In this document: positions 61,603-64,000 of the stretch, piece by piece
Position numbering within the stretch: the first letter of the stretch is position 1
How the letters are laid out: the number at the start of each line of letters is the position of its first letter
Notes under the pieces: model-generated
Told to the model about the DNA's origin: nothing
Seen by the model: only the letters and a program-made list of their open reading frames with translations
Databases searched by the model: none
Made by a program: the position numbers and the translations under genes
Assembly: GCF_018860525.1 (NCBI RefSeq)
Contig: NZ_JAHKPM010000051.1
Location: forward strand, 1-64,000
DNA length: 64,000 nucleotides
Direction: 5' to 3'
Source: Vibrio hepatarius
GTDB taxonomy: Bacteria; Pseudomonadota; Gammaproteobacteria; Enterobacterales; Vibrionaceae

Positions 61603-63291
61603 GTGGATAAACCTTGGTTATCTCGTTATCCTAATGATGTGCCAGAGCACATCAATCCAGAACAATATCCGTCCCTAGTAGAAATGTTTGAACAGTCGGT
61701 GCACAAGTTTGCAGATCAGCCCGCTTTTTCCAATATGGGATCGGTAATGACTTTCCGTAAATTGGAAGAGCGTAGCCGAGCCTTTTCTGCCTACCTACAA
61801 AATGAACTAAAACTTAAAAAGGGTGACCGAGTTGCTTTGATGATGCCTAATCTCTTGCAATATCCAGTTGCTTTATTTGGTGTGTTGCGCGCTGGTCTCA
61901 TTGCTGTCAATGTTAACCCGCTCTACACACCACGTGAATTGGAGCATCAGTTAAAGGACTCCGAGGCTAAAGCCATTGTCATTGTGTCAAATTTTGCCAA
62001 CACTTTGGAACAGGTTGTAGAGAGAACGTTAGTTAAACATGTGGTGCTAACTAGCTTAGGCCAGATGCTTCCACGAGCAAAAGGAACTTTAGTTGATTTT
62101 GTTGTGACATATGTGAAAGGTATGGTACCTAAGTATGATTTACCTGGTGCTATCTCAATGCGAAAGGCCTTACACAAAGGGCGCCGCCTCCAATATGTTA
62201 AGCCCTTTATGTCTGGAGATGATATTGCATTTTTGCAATATACGGGTGGAACAACTGGAGTTGCGAAAGGCGCGGTTCTGACACATAGCAATATGATCGC
62301 CAATATCATGCAAGCTAAAGGTATGTATGGCCCTGTACTTAATGAAGGTAGAGAAATCGTTGTCACCGCCCTTCCTCTTTATCATGTCTTTGCTTTAACG
62401 GTAAATTGCTTATTGTTCCTAGAACTTGGGGGTAGTAACCTACTAATTACAAACCCACGAGATATTCCAGGCTTTGTCAAAGAGCTTAAGAAAAATAGCT
62501 TTACTGCAGTAACAGGTGTTAATACGTTGTTCAATGCACTACTGAATAATGAAGACTTCAATGAGCTAGACTTTGGTCAACTAAAGCTTGCCGTTGGTGG
62601 CGGGATGGCTGTCCAAAGAGCTGTAGCACAACAGTGGAAGAACACGACAGGTGTCCATCTTCTCGAAGGCTACGGACTAACTGAATGTTCTCCTCTGGTA
62701 ACAGTAAACCCACATGATTTGATGGAATATACTGGTTCAATTGGCTTACCTGTGCCATCAACAGATGTTCGTATTGTTGATGAGCAAGGGAATGAATTGC
62801 CCAATACGCAGACAGGAGAACTTCAAGTACGTGGGCCTCAGGTGATGCAAGGGTATTGGCAGCGGCCAGAAGCGACAAAAGAAGTAATGAATGCTGATGG
62901 GTGGTTATCAACGGGTGATATAGTCAAGTTTGATGAGCAGGGATTCATCCACATCGTTGATCGCAAGAAAGATATGATTTTAGTCTCAGGCTTTAATGTT
63001 TATCCAAATGAAATTGAAGATGTCGTGGCTCTGCATGACAAAGTTTTAGAAGTTGCTGCTATAGGGCAACCTCATGATATATCAGGAGAAGTTGTCAAGA
63101 TCTTTGTCGTAAAAAGAGATGGTAGTTTGACTAAAGACGAAGTAATTGCCCATTGCCGTAAACATATGACAGGTTATAAGGTACCAAAATTGGTCGAATT
63201 TAAAGACGAATTACCGAAAACTAATGTTGGCAAGATATTACGGCGTATTTTACGAGAAGAGAATGATGCAAAACTCGATAAAGTTAGCTAA
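61603..63291 (+). CDS. fadD: Long-chain fatty acid-CoA ligase
   Basis: 562 aa. GTG start at 61603 with CGAGGAGTG before it; the product begins like Escherichia coli FadD ([20 protein letters not shown]). ATP/AMP motif [12 protein letters not shown], second motif GLTECSPLV, then the FadD signature around [27 protein letters not shown]. Activates imported fatty acid with ATP and CoA at the inner membrane. Ends before a terminator at 63376. A FadR-like match (GTGCTCGGGCTG, near 61521) is weak. Confidence 0.96.
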   Translation: MDKPWLSRYPNDVPEHINPEQYPSLVEMFEQSVHKFADQPAFSNMGSVMTFRKLEERSRAFSAYLQNELKLKKGDRVALMMPNLLQYPVALFGVLRAGLIAVNVNPLYTPRELEHQLKDSEAKAIVIVSNFANTLEQVVERTLVKHVVLTSLGQMLPRAKGTLVDFVVTYVKGMVPKYDLPGAISMRKALHKGRRLQYVKPFMSGDDIAFLQYTGGTTGVAKGAVLTHSNMIANIMQAKGMYGPVLNEGREIVVTALPLYHVFALTVNCLLFLELGGSNLLITNPRDIPGFVKELKKNSFTAVTGVNTLFNALLNNEDFNELDFGQLKLAVGGGMAVQRAVAQQWKNTTGVHLLEGYGLTECSPLVTVNPHDLMEYTGSIGLPVPSTDVRIVDEQGNELPNTQTGELQVRGPQVMQGYWQRPEATKEVMNADGWLSTGDIVKFDEQGFIHIVDRKKDMILVSGFNVYPNEIEDVVALHDKVLEVAAIGQPHDISGEVVKIFVVKRDGSLTKDEVIAHCRKHMTGYKVPKLVEFKDELPKTNVGKILRRILREENDAKLDKVS

Positions 63292-63375
63292 ATTCACCTA
63301 TAAAGAGAAACCGAAATTTAGCTATTTAGTCTGTAAAATGGCATTGTAGAGAATAAATAGACAGTAGTGATAAAG

Positions 63376-63405
63376 TGCCGGCTATAACCAGTCGGCATTT
63401 TTATT
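63376..63405 (+). terminator. Intrinsic terminator after fadD
   Basis: TGCCGGCT/AGTCGGCA (63376-63383, 63390-63397, one G-U) followed by TTTTTATTT. Confidence 0.8.
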
Positions 63406-63478
63406 TATAGACTCTAGGGCGTGTTGATGCAGTTAAATATTAATGAAACTATGCCCTAATACTCACAGTGAGAGTGTT

Positions 63479-64000
63479 GTGAATTACCAAATTATTACCC
63501 AATCAGAACAACTAATTACAGTATGCCAGCAGGCAAGAAAAGCTGACTTTGTGATGCTGGATACAGAGTTTGTTAGGACTCGAACGTTTTACCCGTTACT
63601 TGGGCTTATTCAGTTATATGATGGTGAGCAACTGTGCTTAATTGATCCGACCGCAATTGATGACATGTCATCTTTTAACGCTCTTTTGCAAGATACATCA
63701 GTGCTTAAAGTGCTGCATGCTTGTGGCGAGGATCTAGAAGTATTTAAAAATAGTTTTAATTGTCTACCTCACCCAATGGTGGATACTCAAATAATGGCTG
63801 CCTTTTTGGGCCATGGTCTATCGACAGGTTTCGCGGCCTTAGTTGAGTCGTATCTTGGTATTGAGCTAGACAAAAGTGAGTCTCGTACGGATTGGTTAGC
63901 GAGGCCACTAACTAATAAGCAGCTTGAGTATGCGGCTGCGGATGTTTTTTATTTGCTGCCGTTATATGAAAAGCTGCTTAATGGTATTAACCAATCAGGC
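63479..64000 (+). CDS. rnd: Ribonuclease D (N-terminal part, cut by window end)
   Basis: 174 codons visible; the frame is open at base 64000. GTG start at 63479 gives MNYQIITQSEQL, which matches RNase D of Escherichia coli. The DEDD exonuclease residues Asp28 and Glu30 are in MLDTEFVRTRTFYPLLGLIQ; a further Asp is in HACGEDLEVF, and the segment DKSESRTDWLARPL is present. 3'-5' exonuclease in tRNA maturation. fadD-rnd order as in Escherichia coli. Confidence 0.95.
   Translation, partial: MNYQIITQSEQLITVCQQARKADFVMLDTEFVRTRTFYPLLGLIQLYDGEQLCLIDPTAIDDMSSFNALLQDTSVLKVLHACGEDLEVFKNSFNCLPHPMVDTQIMAAFLGHGLSTGFAALVESYLGIELDKSESRTDWLARPLTNKQLEYAAADVFYLLPLYEKLLNGINQSG

Overview
The window reads as a chromosomal segment of a marine gammaproteobacterium of the Vibrionaceae, most likely Vibrio. 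The block tig-clpP-clpX-lon-hupB-ppiD-comEA, then cmk-rpsA-ihfB-lapA-lapB-pyrF, is laid out as I remember it in Vibrio. The same holds for trpX-type ABC genes/dusC/lolA/rarA/serS and for fadH/purU/yoaA/tsaB/slp/fadD/rnd. The placement rests on protein family recognition and remembered gene order, not on a database search. No rRNA, tRNA, CRISPR array, prophage or IS transposase was seen.

Layout. (1) 0-10.4 kb: a sarcosine/one-carbon catabolic locus. A GlxA/AraC-type regulator faces glyA2-soxB-soxD-soxA-soxG-purU and an NhaC-family antiporter. SoxBDAG oxidises sarcosine to glycine and passes the methyl group to tetrahydrofolate, GlyA interconverts glycine and serine, and PurU releases formate from formyl-THF. 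(2) 10.4-11.6 kb: a copper-response pair (Cys-rich exported protein and periplasmic cupredoxin) behind a promoter with the 19-bp spacer and dyad typical of CueR. (3) 11.7-12.7 kb: an unannotated 49-codon ORF and a DUF2913-like protein. (4) 13.3-16.9 kb: a FadL-type porin and a VolA-type surface lysophospholipase/lipase. (5) 17-26.7 kb: a proteostasis block with two good sigma-32 promoters (before tig and before lon), then hupB, ppiD and comEA, with a strong intrinsic terminator after almost every gene. (6) 26.8-32.2 kb: cmk, rpsA, ihfB (with a 105-bp MITE-like element), lapAB, pyrF. (7) 32.2-44.5 kb: miaE, a coiled-coil membrane protein, cysB, a methyltransferase, a three-gene ABC importer, dusC, a SEC-C protein, lolA, rarA, serS. 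(8) 44.6-53.5 kb: ansA and sppA, which are neighbours in Escherichia coli, are here separated by about 6 kb carrying a secreted glutaminase, a large hybrid histidine kinase and an MFS transporter. (9) 53.6-64 kb: fadH, a second purU, yoaA, tsaB, a Slp lipoprotein, an alpha/beta hydrolase, fadD and the start of rnd.

How the genes fit together. VolA, FadL, FadD and FadH form a path from host or environmental phospholipid to beta-oxidation. A perfect FadR core site precedes fadH and a near-perfect one lies upstream of fadL, so a common FadR control is likely. Trigger factor, ClpXP, Lon, PpiD and HU form a folding and turnover cluster, heat-inducible at two points. I found no clearly new defence or mobile system. 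The most unusual items are the copper pair, the 49-codon ORF, the orphan terminator with a candidate sRNA before fadL, the 6-kb insertion between sppA and ansA, and the sarcosine locus with its own regulator, PurU and antiporter.
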